A DNA stretch of 64,000 nt from JAAEPI01 sp964352625 (GTDB lineage Bacteria > Bacteroidota > Bacteroidia > Cytophagales > Cyclobacteriaceae), in contig CAYGSD010000001.1 of assembly GCA_964352625.1 (NCBI GenBank), positions 124,001-188,000 of the forward strand. The letters run 5' to 3'. How positions within the stretch are numbered: position 1 is the first letter of the stretch; each line of letters starts with the position of its first letter. Made by a program: the position numbers and the translations under genes. A model generated the notes under the pieces. The model was not told where the DNA came from and ran no database searches. It was given only the letters and a program-made list of their open reading frames with translations. This document shows, one piece after another, positions 1-7,918 of this stretch.

Positions 1-1
1 A

Positions 2-268
2 GATCCATTACTTCATTCGCAGCTTAGACTGGCAGTAATGTCACTACTGATTGGAGTAGACTCTGCCGAGTTTGTCTTCATCAAAGAAGAGACTGGATCG
101 ACAGCCGGAAATCTAAGCGTACAGTTGGACAAACTTTCGACCGCAGGTTACATTAGCGTGACCAAAACCTTTAGAGGAAAGAAGCCGCTAACCACATGCA
201 GCATAACGAAAGTCGGCGTGAGAGCATTTGAAGAATACGTGAATGCACTCAAGGGATACATAGAATAA
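2..268 (+). CDS. Winged-helix transcriptional regulator, 3' part
   Basis: The reading frame is open from the window edge, so the true start lies upstream; the first in-frame ATG (38) is inside the domain. The residues before it (DPLLHSQLRLAV) and the following core match the winged-helix DNA-binding family often annotated HTH_34/MarR-like: a helix-turn-helix ending in TAGNLSVQLDKL, then a wing with the FRGKKPLTTCSIT hairpin, and a C-terminal helix rich in Phe/Tyr. Such roughly 95-residue proteins bind DNA as dimers and usually act on a neighbouring gene. Here the secreted protein at 311 follows by 42 bp on the same strand, so a regulator-target or co-transcribed pair is plausible (inference). 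The N-terminus cannot be judged. Confidence 0.85.
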   Translation, partial: DPLLHSQLRLAVMSLLIGVDSAEFVFIKEETGSTAGNLSVQLDKLSTAGYISVTKTFRGKKPLTTCSITKVGVRAFEEYVNALKGYIE

Positions 269-310
269 TTTTATTTGAACATATAGTTTACAATTTAAAG
301 TAGTTTAACA

Positions 311-844
311 ATGAAAAATATAATAACAATTATTGGCGTGCTGATTGGCACCCTCATCGTTGGGCAGGGAGTTGCTCAAACGACAGAAGAAGTTTGCAAA
401 GAAAAAATCAAGGCCCTAAGCTTTATGCAAGGAGAATGGTCCGGCGGTGGCTGGATGATGACACAGGAAACTGGTCGAGTGGAATTCACCCAAAAGGAGA
501 AGATCACATTTGCGCTAAATGGATCCCTTTTGCAGATTGCCGGTCAAGGCTGGAATCCCGAAGGAAAGATGATTCATAATGCCATGGCGATAGTTTCATT
601 TGATCCAACTGCCAATGAGTACGCCATGCATTCCTTTCTAGAAAATGGGCGGCAAACCAAGGCGGATTTCAAGCTTATGGAAAATGGTGACATCAAGTGG
701 TCGTTCAGCCCATACCCAGATCAAGCAGCGGTCATCGAATACCTTATCACCATAGCTGACGATACCTGGACTGAGAAAGGACGCTACTCCCCTGACGGTC
801 AGCAGTGGTTTCCATTTATAGAATTCACCCTCACGAAAGATTGA
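311..844 (+). CDS. Secreted DUF1579-like (lipocalin-like) protein
   Basis: 177 residues with a clear Sec signal peptide (MKNIITIIGVLIGTLIVGQGVAQ, cleavage near residue 23). The mature part begins with the pattern L-S-F-M-Q-G-E-W-S-G-G-G-W, followed by alternating strands with conserved W, G and F positions (SFDPTANEYAMHSF, WSFSPYP, WTEKGRYSPDG). This resembles the DUF1579/heme-binding-like beta-barrel families that are common and uncharacterised in Bacteroidota. No catalytic motif is evident. It follows the winged-helix regulator by 42 bp and may be its target or operon partner. Function unknown; periplasmic or secreted location is inferred from the signal peptide. Confidence 0.75.
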   Translation: MKNIITIIGVLIGTLIVGQGVAQTTEEVCKEKIKALSFMQGEWSGGGWMMTQETGRVEFTQKEKITFALNGSLLQIAGQGWNPEGKMIHNAMAIVSFDPTANEYAMHSFLENGRQTKADFKLMENGDIKWSFSPYPDQAAVIEYLITIADDTWTEKGRYSPDGQQWFPFIEFTLTKD

Positions 845-850
845 TGCGTG

Positions 851-903
851 CGGTGGTTGGTTTTTATTTGATTCACTAACTTTTCAAGCAAAACCAACCA
901 CCG
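851..903. repeat. Perfect 14-bp inverted repeat
   Basis: Bases 851-864 (CGGTGGTTGGTTTT) and 890-903 (AAAACCAACCACCG) are exact reverse complements separated by 25 bp. It lies between the stop of the DUF1579-like gene and the DUF1801 ATG, with the right arm ending 8 bp before that ATG. It could end transcription of the upstream gene, bind a dimeric protein or hide the ribosome-binding region; none of these can be decided from sequence. Confidence 0.8.
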
Positions 904-911
904 TTACTTTC

Positions 912-1349
912 ATGGCTGAACTCAAAACCAAACCCAACGACGCGAGTGTTATCGATTTTTTGGACACAATCGAGGACGAAACGAAGCGTGACGACTCCTA
1001 CGAAATCATGAATATGATGCAGGAAGTCACTGGCGATCAACCAAAAATGTGGGGAGGAGCTATCATCGGATATGGAACGTACCATTACAAGTATGCTTCC
1101 GGCCGTGAGGGAGATTGGATGAAAATTGGTTTTTCACCTAGGAAGCAAAACATCAGCATCTACCTGATGGCGGGTGTAGAACAACATCCCGAATTGTTAG
1201 AAAAAGTGGGCAAATACAAAAACGGAAAATCCTGTTTTTATATCAAGAAGCTGGATGACGTGGACAGAAACATACTTCGACAACTAATGGTGGCTTCACT
1301 AAAACGAATCGAGGAGATTTATGGGCCAAATGGCAATGGACACTGCTAG
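912..1349 (+). CDS. DUF1801 domain protein
   Basis: 145 residues, soluble, no signal peptide. The sequence has the DUF1801 (YdhG-like) signature: an N-terminal VIDFLDTIEDETKRDD helix, the MWGGAIIGYGTYHYKY core (a central W-G-x-x-I-x-G-Y-G motif), MKIGFSPRKQNISIYLM strands, and a C-terminal KKLDDVDRNILRQLM helix. Members are small alpha/beta proteins of unknown biochemical role found widely in bacteria. The ATG at 912 begins 8 bp after an inverted repeat. The gene ends 4 bp inside the convergent MscS gene. Confidence 0.85.
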   Translation: MAELKTKPNDASVIDFLDTIEDETKRDDSYEIMNMMQEVTGDQPKMWGGAIIGYGTYHYKYASGREGDWMKIGFSPRKQNISIYLMAGVEQHPELLEKVGKYKNGKSCFYIKKLDDVDRNILRQLMVASLKRIEEIYGPNGNGHC

Positions 1350-2395
1350 CTCTGGTCTTTTTCTACCAGCACTCTGGTCTGCGGTAAACTTTCCGGATAC
1401 TCTTCCTGCAAGAAGGTGATTAACCCTTCCCGCACATTACACTTCAGATCCCACGACTGAGAGGCATTCTTGGAGGACATGGTAGCCCGAACGGTGATGG
1501 TCGTTTCGGTAGTGTCCACGACCTGAAGTCCCGCCACATTTCCATCCCACAACTCATCTTCCTTCAAAATTTCATTGAGCTTTTCTCTAATTTTAGCAAT
1601 AGGAGCTCGGTGATCCAGCTGCAATTTTACCGAGCCAATAATTTCTGCCTTGGCTCGCGTCCAGTTTTGAAAAGGCTGTTCCACGAAATAAGTAATCGGC
1701 AACACCAGCCTTCTCCAATCCCAAATTCTTACAACAACATACGTGAGGTTTATTTCCTCAATCCAGCCCCACTCGCCTTCTACCACCACAGCATCATCAA
1801 TCCTAATCGGCTGGGTAAACGCAATCTGAACCCCAGCCAGCAAATTGGCAATGGACTTTTGCGCAGCAAAACCAACAATCACTGAGACGATTCCTGCGGA
1901 GGTAAGCAATCCTGCCCCGTATTTTCTCCCCTCTTCAAAACTCAAAAGAATCACGGCGAGAGCTACGGTCACGATGAGGCCATTGATCCCTCGTTTGATA
2001 AAATTAATCTGGGTGATAATCTTCCGCTCCGACCTGTTGTCTTCTTTGTCAAGGTCTAGATTTCCATACACCACATCTTGCAGCACCCTATTCACTCGAA
2101 TGAGCAGGTAGCTGAGTGAAACGATGAAAGCTATCCGTATCGTTATCAGCAAGTGGGGCAGTTGCTCTTCGGGCAGATTGAGTTTAGCAAAATAGGCAGC
2201 CAATATAGGAATGAATATGAACTGCGCGCCCGAGCAGCGCTTCACATAGTACGTCAAAAATGAATTTTTAGAACGTTTACCAACCGTGCCAAGCACTCTC
2301 GTCAAAATCCATGAAAGTACAATTCCACCCAAAACCATTGATACAATGAATTCGGGTTGTTGATGATCGAGGAAATCTGCTAACCAGTCCGGCAT
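1346..2395 (-). CDS. MscS-family mechanosensitive ion channel
   Basis: 349 residues. Three to four hydrophobic helices occupy roughly residues 15-160 (for example VSMVLGGIVLSWILTRVLG and GLIVTVALAVILLSF). They are followed by the pore helix TSAGIVSVIVGFAAQKSIANLLAGVQIAFTQPIRIDDAV and the beta domain (GEWGWIEEINLTYVVVRIWDWRRLVLPITYF) typical of MscS. The carboxy-terminal alpha/beta vestibule domain follows. Such inner-membrane channels open on membrane tension and release osmolytes during hypo-osmotic shock. Length fits the short MscS class. The gene is transcribed alone, convergent with DUF1801 and 45 bp downstream of the vWA-like gene on the same strand. Confidence 0.9.
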   Translation of the reverse strand: MPDWLADFLDHQQPEFIVSMVLGGIVLSWILTRVLGTVGKRSKNSFLTYYVKRCSGAQFIFIPILAAYFAKLNLPEEQLPHLLITIRIAFIVSLSYLLIRVNRVLQDVVYGNLDLDKEDNRSERKIITQINFIKRGINGLIVTVALAVILLSFEEGRKYGAGLLTSAGIVSVIVGFAAQKSIANLLAGVQIAFTQPIRIDDAVVVEGEWGWIEEINLTYVVVRIWDWRRLVLPITYFVEQPFQNWTRAKAEIIGSVKLQLDHRAPIAKIREKLNEILKEDELWDGNVAGLQVVDTTETTITVRATMSSKNASQSWDLKCNVREGLITFLQEEYPESLPQTRVLVEKDQS

Positions 2396-2440
2396 ATTCT
2401 AGAATCTTTCTGCAAAAGTAAGGTGCGAAGCTGAGCACTT

Positions 2441-4468
2441 CTAATAGGCACCCCACACCTTTCTAAGAATCCATTCGGCGCAAAGCAGGGAGACAATCAG
2501 GATCAACAGCCATGCTGCCCGAATAAGCGGCTGTCGTGAATTGTCGGTATGAATTATTCCCTGAAAGCCTGCATCAAGTAGTTTCTGCCTGAGTGAGTTC
2601 AAAGCAGATAAGTGAAAATATTCTCCTCCAGATTTTTCTGACACCCGCCTTAGCAAGTCATGATCTGCCGTAAGCGAGCGCTGCTCTAGCTGCAGGGCAT
2701 TGACCAAAAACTCCCCTTGGTCTCGAAGCGTTTTATCCCCTACCTGAGTTTTCGCGCGATACGAATAAGTGCCAGGTTCAAACGGCGTAGTTCTGGCCTC
2801 ATCGTTCGCCGTACCATACACAAACTCAAACAATTGGCTGTTCTCACTCTCATCCACCACTTCAACTGAATATGGCTGCCCCTCAATGGGTTCAAAAATA
2901 TCGTCATAGATTTCTACATCAAAAGTCACTACCTCTCCCTGAGTGAATAGGTCTCTGGATCGATCTACACTGAATTGCTTTTTGGTGTCATTGATACTTA
3001 GAAACTGAACCAGTTTCTGAACGATCTCCGTGAAAAGTTCAGCCTCATCATTACGCGCAGATTCTTGCAATCTCCATTGCCAAATTCCCAAACCTACCGA
3101 CAAGACTTGTCTTTTATTTCCATCATCGTATACCGCTATCAGGGGCTTGTCCGTGACCACCGATCCCACTTGCTGATAAAAAAGCACTTCATATGGTCCG
3201 ACCAACTCATAGCTCCCAAAAGGGGCTCTAAGTGGTGGGTAATCCCTCAACCTGTTCGGCTCACGTTGCAGTTTAAATTTTGAAAAAGCAGGGTTAAGCG
3301 ATGGAGTCACATTATCTGGAACGCCCTCAGGAGTGAATTTCACAAAGGGAACGGATGACATGTGCAGGCCGGACATGTTTGAATTGATCACCCAATTTCC
3401 TGAACTACCGGGCATTGCTGACACGCCATCAAACAGAATTTGAACGTCGAATTGCTTATTGTCAGGTGGCTGATGTATGCCTTGAATATTCAGCACGATT
3501 TCATAATTGCCGGTGACCTCAAGCGCCGATCGAATGGCCCTCATGTCAGGATGAGGAGAAAGCCCGGAGATCAATACTCGTTTCTTGCTCTCCAGTATTT
3601 CAATGAAGAGCTCATGCTTGTTATTTTCAAAAGTGATCTCCCCATCAAACTCCGTAACGGTAATGGTGTAATGTCTCAATCCAGCTTCAGTGGCAGTTGC
3701 GAAGAAAGTCAATTCATTTTCAGATGAATTTATCTCGGTAGTTCGTGACTCAATCAAACTGCCCGCCTCAGTGATTCGTACTTCAGCCTGCCTACCTACA
3801 AAACCCTCCCCTGCTATCTCCACCTGAATCGGGAATTCATTGCCACTGTAAGCTACTCGGTTGGATCGCACATTCCTGATGGCTACATCGCGCTGTGGAA
3901 TGGTATCGCCCAAGCCGAGCGTATAAACCGGGTATTGGAAAGTTTTGAAGGCTGGTGATGATCCTCGATTGAAAATACCATCGGTTGCAAGCACCATAGC
4001 AGAGAGATTCTTGTTTGAAAATTGATCATCAATCTTCCTGAAAAAATGGTAGTAGTTCGTAGATGGATCCTCGAAATCTATTGTGTCTTTCTCTGCTTCC
4101 AATGTGAAAAATTCTACAGAGTAATCGTTCTCATCAATTAGCTCGTCTTGCAATGCTTCCATTCCATTGACCAGCGTCTTGAGCTCCTCCTGACTATGAA
4201 TAGTAGATATCGAAGAAGAGTTATCAATGCCAATCACGATGATGGGTCTCTCTATTTCATTCGTTATTTTTCGGATAAGTGGTTCTAAGAAAAGAAGGAG
4301 AATCAGTAAAATAGCGGAGAATCGCAGGATGCCAAGAAGTAAATTTTGGTTTTTACTCCAGGGCATTCCCTTCTTTGAATAAAGCAAATAAGCCATACCA
4401 ACAGCCAAGATCAAGGCTGGTAGAATCCACCAAGCAGGGAGCGTAAAATCGAGGACGTTTCTATCCAT
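2441..4468 (-). CDS. Membrane-anchored vWA-like protein
   Basis: 675 residues. Two N-terminal transmembrane helices (about 12-30 and 42-62) precede a von Willebrand A-type domain with a MIDAS-like D-x-S-x-S (IDNSSSIS) and a second LATDGIFNRG acidic loop. This is followed by long beta-rich Ig-like regions and a final helix (LIRAAWLLILIVSLLCAEWIL) at the C-terminus. The arrangement resembles the BatA/BatB-type proteins and amidotransferase-fold membrane proteins that Bacteroidota carry, often near MoxR ATPases, although no MoxR gene is next to it here. Most of the protein should lie in the periplasm between the second and last helices. Precise role unknown. Confidence 0.75.
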   Translation of the reverse strand: MDRNVLDFTLPAWWILPALILAVGMAYLLYSKKGMPWSKNQNLLLGILRFSAILLILLLFLEPLIRKITNEIERPIIVIGIDNSSSISTIHSQEELKTLVNGMEALQDELIDENDYSVEFFTLEAEKDTIDFEDPSTNYYHFFRKIDDQFSNKNLSAMVLATDGIFNRGSSPAFKTFQYPVYTLGLGDTIPQRDVAIRNVRSNRVAYSGNEFPIQVEIAGEGFVGRQAEVRITEAGSLIESRTTEINSSENELTFFATATEAGLRHYTITVTEFDGEITFENNKHELFIEILESKKRVLISGLSPHPDMRAIRSALEVTGNYEIVLNIQGIHQPPDNKQFDVQILFDGVSAMPGSSGNWVINSNMSGLHMSSVPFVKFTPEGVPDNVTPSLNPAFSKFKLQREPNRLRDYPPLRAPFGSYELVGPYEVLFYQQVGSVVTDKPLIAVYDDGNKRQVLSVGLGIWQWRLQESARNDEAELFTEIVQKLVQFLSINDTKKQFSVDRSRDLFTQGEVVTFDVEIYDDIFEPIEGQPYSVEVVDESENSQLFEFVYGTANDEARTTPFEPGTYSYRAKTQVGDKTLRDQGEFLVNALQLEQRSLTADHDLLRRVSEKSGGEYFHLSALNSLRQKLLDAGFQGIIHTDNSRQPLIRAAWLLILIVSLLCAEWILRKVWGAY

Positions 4469-4473
4469 AAATA

Positions 4474-4503
4474 AAAAGAGCCGCTGACTTAAACGGCTCC
4501 TTT
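4474..4503 (-). terminator. Rho-independent terminator after fabG
   Basis: On the minus strand GAGCCG (4499-4494) and CGGCTC (4483-4478) pair across a 10-nt loop and are followed by TTTTTATTT. It lies between the fabG stop (4522) and the vWA-like start (4468), so it separates the two transcription units. Confidence 0.8.
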
Positions 4504-4521
4504 GATGATGTGTTAGTTATT

Positions 4522-5268
4522 TTATGTGTGCATACCGCCATCTACCGAAAGGACCTGGCCGGTTATGTACGAGGACATCTCAGAACCTAAGAAAACGCAC
4601 GCATCGGCAATGTCATTGGGCTGGCCGCCTCTTTTCAATGGAATGGCATCTCTCCAGCCTTGTACTGTCGCCTCATCAAGTGCTTCTGTCATTTCAGTTT
4701 CTATAAATCCGGGTGCAATCACGTTGCTACGAATCCCACGCGAGCCTAGCTCGAGCGCCACAGATTTAGTGAATCCAATAATCCCTGCCTTAGATGCAGC
4801 GTAGTTTGCTTGTCCGGCATTTCCCTTGATCCCCACCACGGACGACATATTGATGATGGAGCCGCTTCGCTGCTTCATGAAGGTTCGTGCTGATGCTTTC
4901 ACCGTATTGAAACATGACTTCAGGTTGACGTTCATTATCTCATCCCACTGCTCCTCTGTCATTCTCATCAAAAGATTGTCGCGCGTGATTCCGGCATTGT
5001 TCACCAAAATATGCAAGCCACCCAAATCCTCCACGGTACTATTGATCAAATCCTGTGCGGCCGTGTAATCGGAGGCATCTGACCTGTACCCTTTGGCCTT
5101 CACCCCGAAGGCCTCAAGCTCCGCCACCAATGCCTCGCCTTTTTCTACACTTGACAAATATGTGAACGCTACATCTGCCCCATTTTCAGCAAAACGAAGA
5201 GCGATGGCTCGTCCGATACCTTTGGATGCTCCGGTAATCAGAGCTACTTTTCCAGCTAGAAGTTTCAT
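4522..5268 (-). CDS. fabG: 3-oxoacyl-[ACP] reductase FabG
   Basis: 248 residues, the standard size. It is a short-chain dehydrogenase: the N-terminal TGASKGIGRAIA (G-x3-G-x-G nucleotide motif), NNAG, the catalytic Ser in MSSVVGIKGNAGQ, and the YAASKAG Tyr/Lys pair are all present. The C-terminal SEMSSYITGQVLSVDGGMHT is very typical of FabG. It catalyses NADPH-dependent reduction of 3-oxoacyl-ACP in type II fatty acid elongation in the cytoplasm. It is followed by a strong terminator and appears monocistronic. The divergent membrane protein gene starts 18 bp away, so the two share a very short promoter region. Confidence 0.95.
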   Translation of the reverse strand: MKLLAGKVALITGASKGIGRAIALRFAENGADVAFTYLSSVEKGEALVAELEAFGVKAKGYRSDASDYTAAQDLINSTVEDLGGLHILVNNAGITRDNLLMRMTEEQWDEIMNVNLKSCFNTVKASARTFMKQRSGSIINMSSVVGIKGNAGQANYAASKAGIIGFTKSVALELGSRGIRSNVIAPGFIETEMTEALDEATVQGWRDAIPLKRGGQPNDIADACVFLGSEMSSYITGQVLSVDGGMHT

Positions 5269-5286
5269 CTCTTTTTTGATTAGTCT

Positions 5287-6342
5287 ATGAAGGGCAATGA
5301 TAGAATAATTTTCGGTATTGGATTGGTTGCTTTGGCACTTCTACTATTTGGAATTTTTCCGAATATTGGCCTGACATACGACAGCCACCTCTACCTCCGG
5401 TTGTCCGAAAATCTAACAGAACTGGGATTCGCTCAGTCATCTTTTGGTTCTAAACCTCCACTTTACCCTATCCTGCTATGGGTGCTTCAGAACAACCTCC
5501 TCCTGATTTCCATTTTCAATGTGGCGTGCTGGACAGCATCAATGGTTCTTGTGCACAAGCTGCTGATTAGAAAGATTAAAAATGATTTCTATCAAATCTC
5601 ATTTGCCGCGATTGTTCTTTTTTCTACGCCAGTTTTCATGGTGCATAATTTCGTTTGGACCGAATCGGTCTTTATGGCTTTGGTGCTTGGCTTTCTGTAT
5701 TTGCAGGTGCACCGACAGAGTAATCCCAGAATCAATGCTGGACTTTCAATACTTCTGTTAGTAGGAATGGTGGCACTCAAGCATCTAGGGATTGGTTTAG
5801 TACTTGGATTTGCACTGGTCTCATTTTGGAAAGAAAAATCACTTCGTAAGGCACTCCTTTATATTCCCGCAATTCTCTTTTTCATCCTTTGGCAATTAAA
5901 ATCTTACTCAATACGAGGGGACTTGTCCAGGCTAGATCATTCCACAGGGCTTGATTTGTCGCAAAATTTGAATTGGATAGGGCAAACATTGATTCATTGG
6001 TTTGAGCCGGTTACCGTTCCGGGTTTTGCTTCGATAGGGTTTTGTATTCTTACTTTCAGTTTTCTGCTTTACGAACTGAGACTAGAAAAGGCTGAACATC
6101 GGTATTTTGAAGTTATCCCAATCGTTCTCCTACTGATTGTTGCGACTAAAGCCGATCTTCTACAAGCCGACATGGAGAGATATTTTGCCCTTCTTTATCC
6201 TTTTTTGTTTTTTCTAATCTTTAGGGAGTTGTCTCATCAAAGTTGGTCCAACAAAATTTGGACGGTTATTCCTGTTCTGTTTTTTGTTGCCTATTCGGTC
6301 TTTCGCACAATAAAAAACGTCTGGTTCTGGCACGGCACATAA
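5287..6342 (+). CDS. Polytopic membrane protein, possible GT-C-like
   Basis: 351 residues with about eight to ten hydrophobic helices. The N-terminal part has a helix, then a loop with TYDSHLYLRLSENL, resembling the acidic first periplasmic loop of ArnT/PMT-like GT-C glycosyltransferases, where an Asp is catalytic. Later helices (LSILLLVGMVALKHLGIGLVLG, VIPIVLLLIVATKADLLQADMERYF) alternate with short loops. A GT-C-type role using lipid-linked sugar is possible, but the match is only by topology and the acidic loop. Divergent from fabG; 63 bp precede the lpdA region. Confidence 0.6.
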   Translation: MKGNDRIIFGIGLVALALLLFGIFPNIGLTYDSHLYLRLSENLTELGFAQSSFGSKPPLYPILLWVLQNNLLLISIFNVACWTASMVLVHKLLIRKIKNDFYQISFAAIVLFSTPVFMVHNFVWTESVFMALVLGFLYLQVHRQSNPRINAGLSILLLVGMVALKHLGIGLVLGFALVSFWKEKSLRKALLYIPAILFFILWQLKSYSIRGDLSRLDHSTGLDLSQNLNWIGQTLIHWFEPVTVPGFASIGFCILTFSFLLYELRLEKAEHRYFEVIPIVLLLIVATKADLLQADMERYFALLYPFLFFLIFRELSHQSWSNKIWTVIPVLFFVAYSVFRTIKNVWFWHGT

Positions 6343-6432
6343 TTTAATTAGGCATTTGGCTTTTGCCTAAGTATTCGCCTTCACAAACTGACTTGGACAT
6401 TATCTTTGCTCAACAACAAAAAATCAACAAGC

Positions 6433-7824
6433 ATGGCTAAATATGATCTTATTGTAATCGGAAGTGGACCTGGCGGGTACGTCGCTGCTATTCGCGCTTC
6501 ACAGCTGGGAATGAAAGTGGGCGTGGTAGAAAGAGCCGAACTAGGCGGAATCTGTCTTAACTGGGGCTGTATCCCCACTAAAGCGCTACTTAAGAGTGCT
6601 CAGGTTTTCGATTATATAAATCATTCGGCCGATTATGGAGTAGAGGTCAAAGGAGCCAAAGCAGATTTCGGTGGAATGGTGAAACGAAGCAGAGAGGTTG
6701 CTGGCGGAATGAGCAAGGGGATTCAATTCCTTTTCAAAAAGAACAAAATCGATCATATCGAAGGACATGGCACCTTGAAGAAAGGTAAAAAGGTAGAGGT
6801 GAAAGGAGCCGATGGAAAAGTGGATGTTTATGATGCAGACCATGTCATCCTCGCTACTGGTGGTAGATCAAGAGAGCTACCTACTATGCCTATTGATGGC
6901 AAAAAAATAATCGGGTATCGTGAAGCCATGGTGCTTCCAAAGCAACCTAAGAAAATGGTTGTGGTGGGTTCTGGAGCCATTGGGGTGGAGTTTGCCTACT
7001 TCTACAGCACACTCGGCACTGAAGTGACCATCGTTGAATTCATGGATAGAATCGTTCCTGTCGAGGACGAAGAAATCAGCAAGCAGCTGGAGCGTACTTT
7101 CAAAAAATCAGGCATGAAAGTGATGACCAGCTCCGAAGTAACGAAGGTGGACACCAAAGGAACCGGCTGTAAAGTGACGGTGAAAACCAAAAAGGGTGAA
7201 GAGCAAATTGATTGCGATGTAGTTCTTTCAGCCGTTGGGGTGGCTACCAATATTGAGAACCTAGGACTAGAGGATGTTGGGGTGAAAACGGAGAAAGGAC
7301 GAGTTCTTGTGGATGATTATTATAAGACGAACATTGATGGTGTATATGCCATAGGAGATATTGTGAAAGGTCAGGCTCTTGCACACGTAGCTTCCGCTGA
7401 AGGAATTATTTGTGTGGAGAAAATCAAGGGAATGCATGTGGAGCCCTTGGACTACAACAACATCCCGGGCTGCACCTACTGCTCACCGGAGATTGCTTCG
7501 GTGGGTTACACGGAGAAAGCTGCTAAGGAAGCTGGGTATGAAATAAAAGTGGGCAAGTTCCCATTCTCGGCTTCAGGAAAGGCAAAGGCGGCAGGAGCTT
7601 CTGATGGTTTTGTGAAATTGATATTCGACGCTAAGTACGGCGAATGGTTAGGTGCGCATATGATAGGTTTCAATGTGACTGAAATGATCGCTGAGGCCGT
7701 TGCTGCCAGAAAACTTGAAACCACAGGGCACGACATCATTAAGACGGTGCACCCACACCCTACCATGAGTGAAGCGGTGATGGAAGCAGCCGCTGCGGCT
7801 TATGATGAAGTGATTCATTTGTAA
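6433..7824 (+). CDS. lpdA: Dihydrolipoyl dehydrogenase
   Basis: 463 residues from the ATG at 6433 (MAKYDLIVIGSGPGG), chosen over an ATT/CTC-type upstream extension at 6406 because the FAD-binding strand starts there. It shows the FAD motif GSGPGG, the redox-active disulfide GGICLNWGCIPTK, the NAD-binding VVVGSGAIGVEFA, the second FAD contact GVYAIGDI, and the C-terminal His-Glu active site in HPHPTMSEAVMEAA. It is the E3 component that reoxidises lipoamide in pyruvate, 2-oxoglutarate or branched-chain dehydrogenase complexes, or in glycine cleavage. No E1/E2 gene is adjacent. Followed by a clear terminator. Confidence 0.95.
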   Translation: MAKYDLIVIGSGPGGYVAAIRASQLGMKVGVVERAELGGICLNWGCIPTKALLKSAQVFDYINHSADYGVEVKGAKADFGGMVKRSREVAGGMSKGIQFLFKKNKIDHIEGHGTLKKGKKVEVKGADGKVDVYDADHVILATGGRSRELPTMPIDGKKIIGYREAMVLPKQPKKMVVVGSGAIGVEFAYFYSTLGTEVTIVEFMDRIVPVEDEEISKQLERTFKKSGMKVMTSSEVTKVDTKGTGCKVTVKTKKGEEQIDCDVVLSAVGVATNIENLGLEDVGVKTEKGRVLVDDYYKTNIDGVYAIGDIVKGQALAHVASAEGIICVEKIKGMHVEPLDYNNIPGCTYCSPEIASVGYTEKAAKEAGYEIKVGKFPFSASGKAKAAGASDGFVKLIFDAKYGEWLGAHMIGFNVTEMIAEAVAARKLETTGHDIIKTVHPHPTMSEAVMEAAAAAYDEVIHL

Positions 7825-7844
7825 GAAGTCATTGATTATAAAAG

Positions 7845-7878
7845 AAGCCATCCTGATTATTCGGGGTGGCTTTTTTTT
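7845..7878 (+). terminator. Rho-independent terminator after lpdA
   Basis: AGCCATCC (7846-7853) pairs with GGGTGGCT (7864-7871), with one G-T wobble, over a 10-nt loop, and is followed by eight T residues. It ends the lpdA transcript 20 bp after the stop codon. Confidence 0.85.
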
Positions 7879-7918
7879 GAATCACTATTGATTCTCTTTT
7901 CGCTACCTTTATTGTGCT

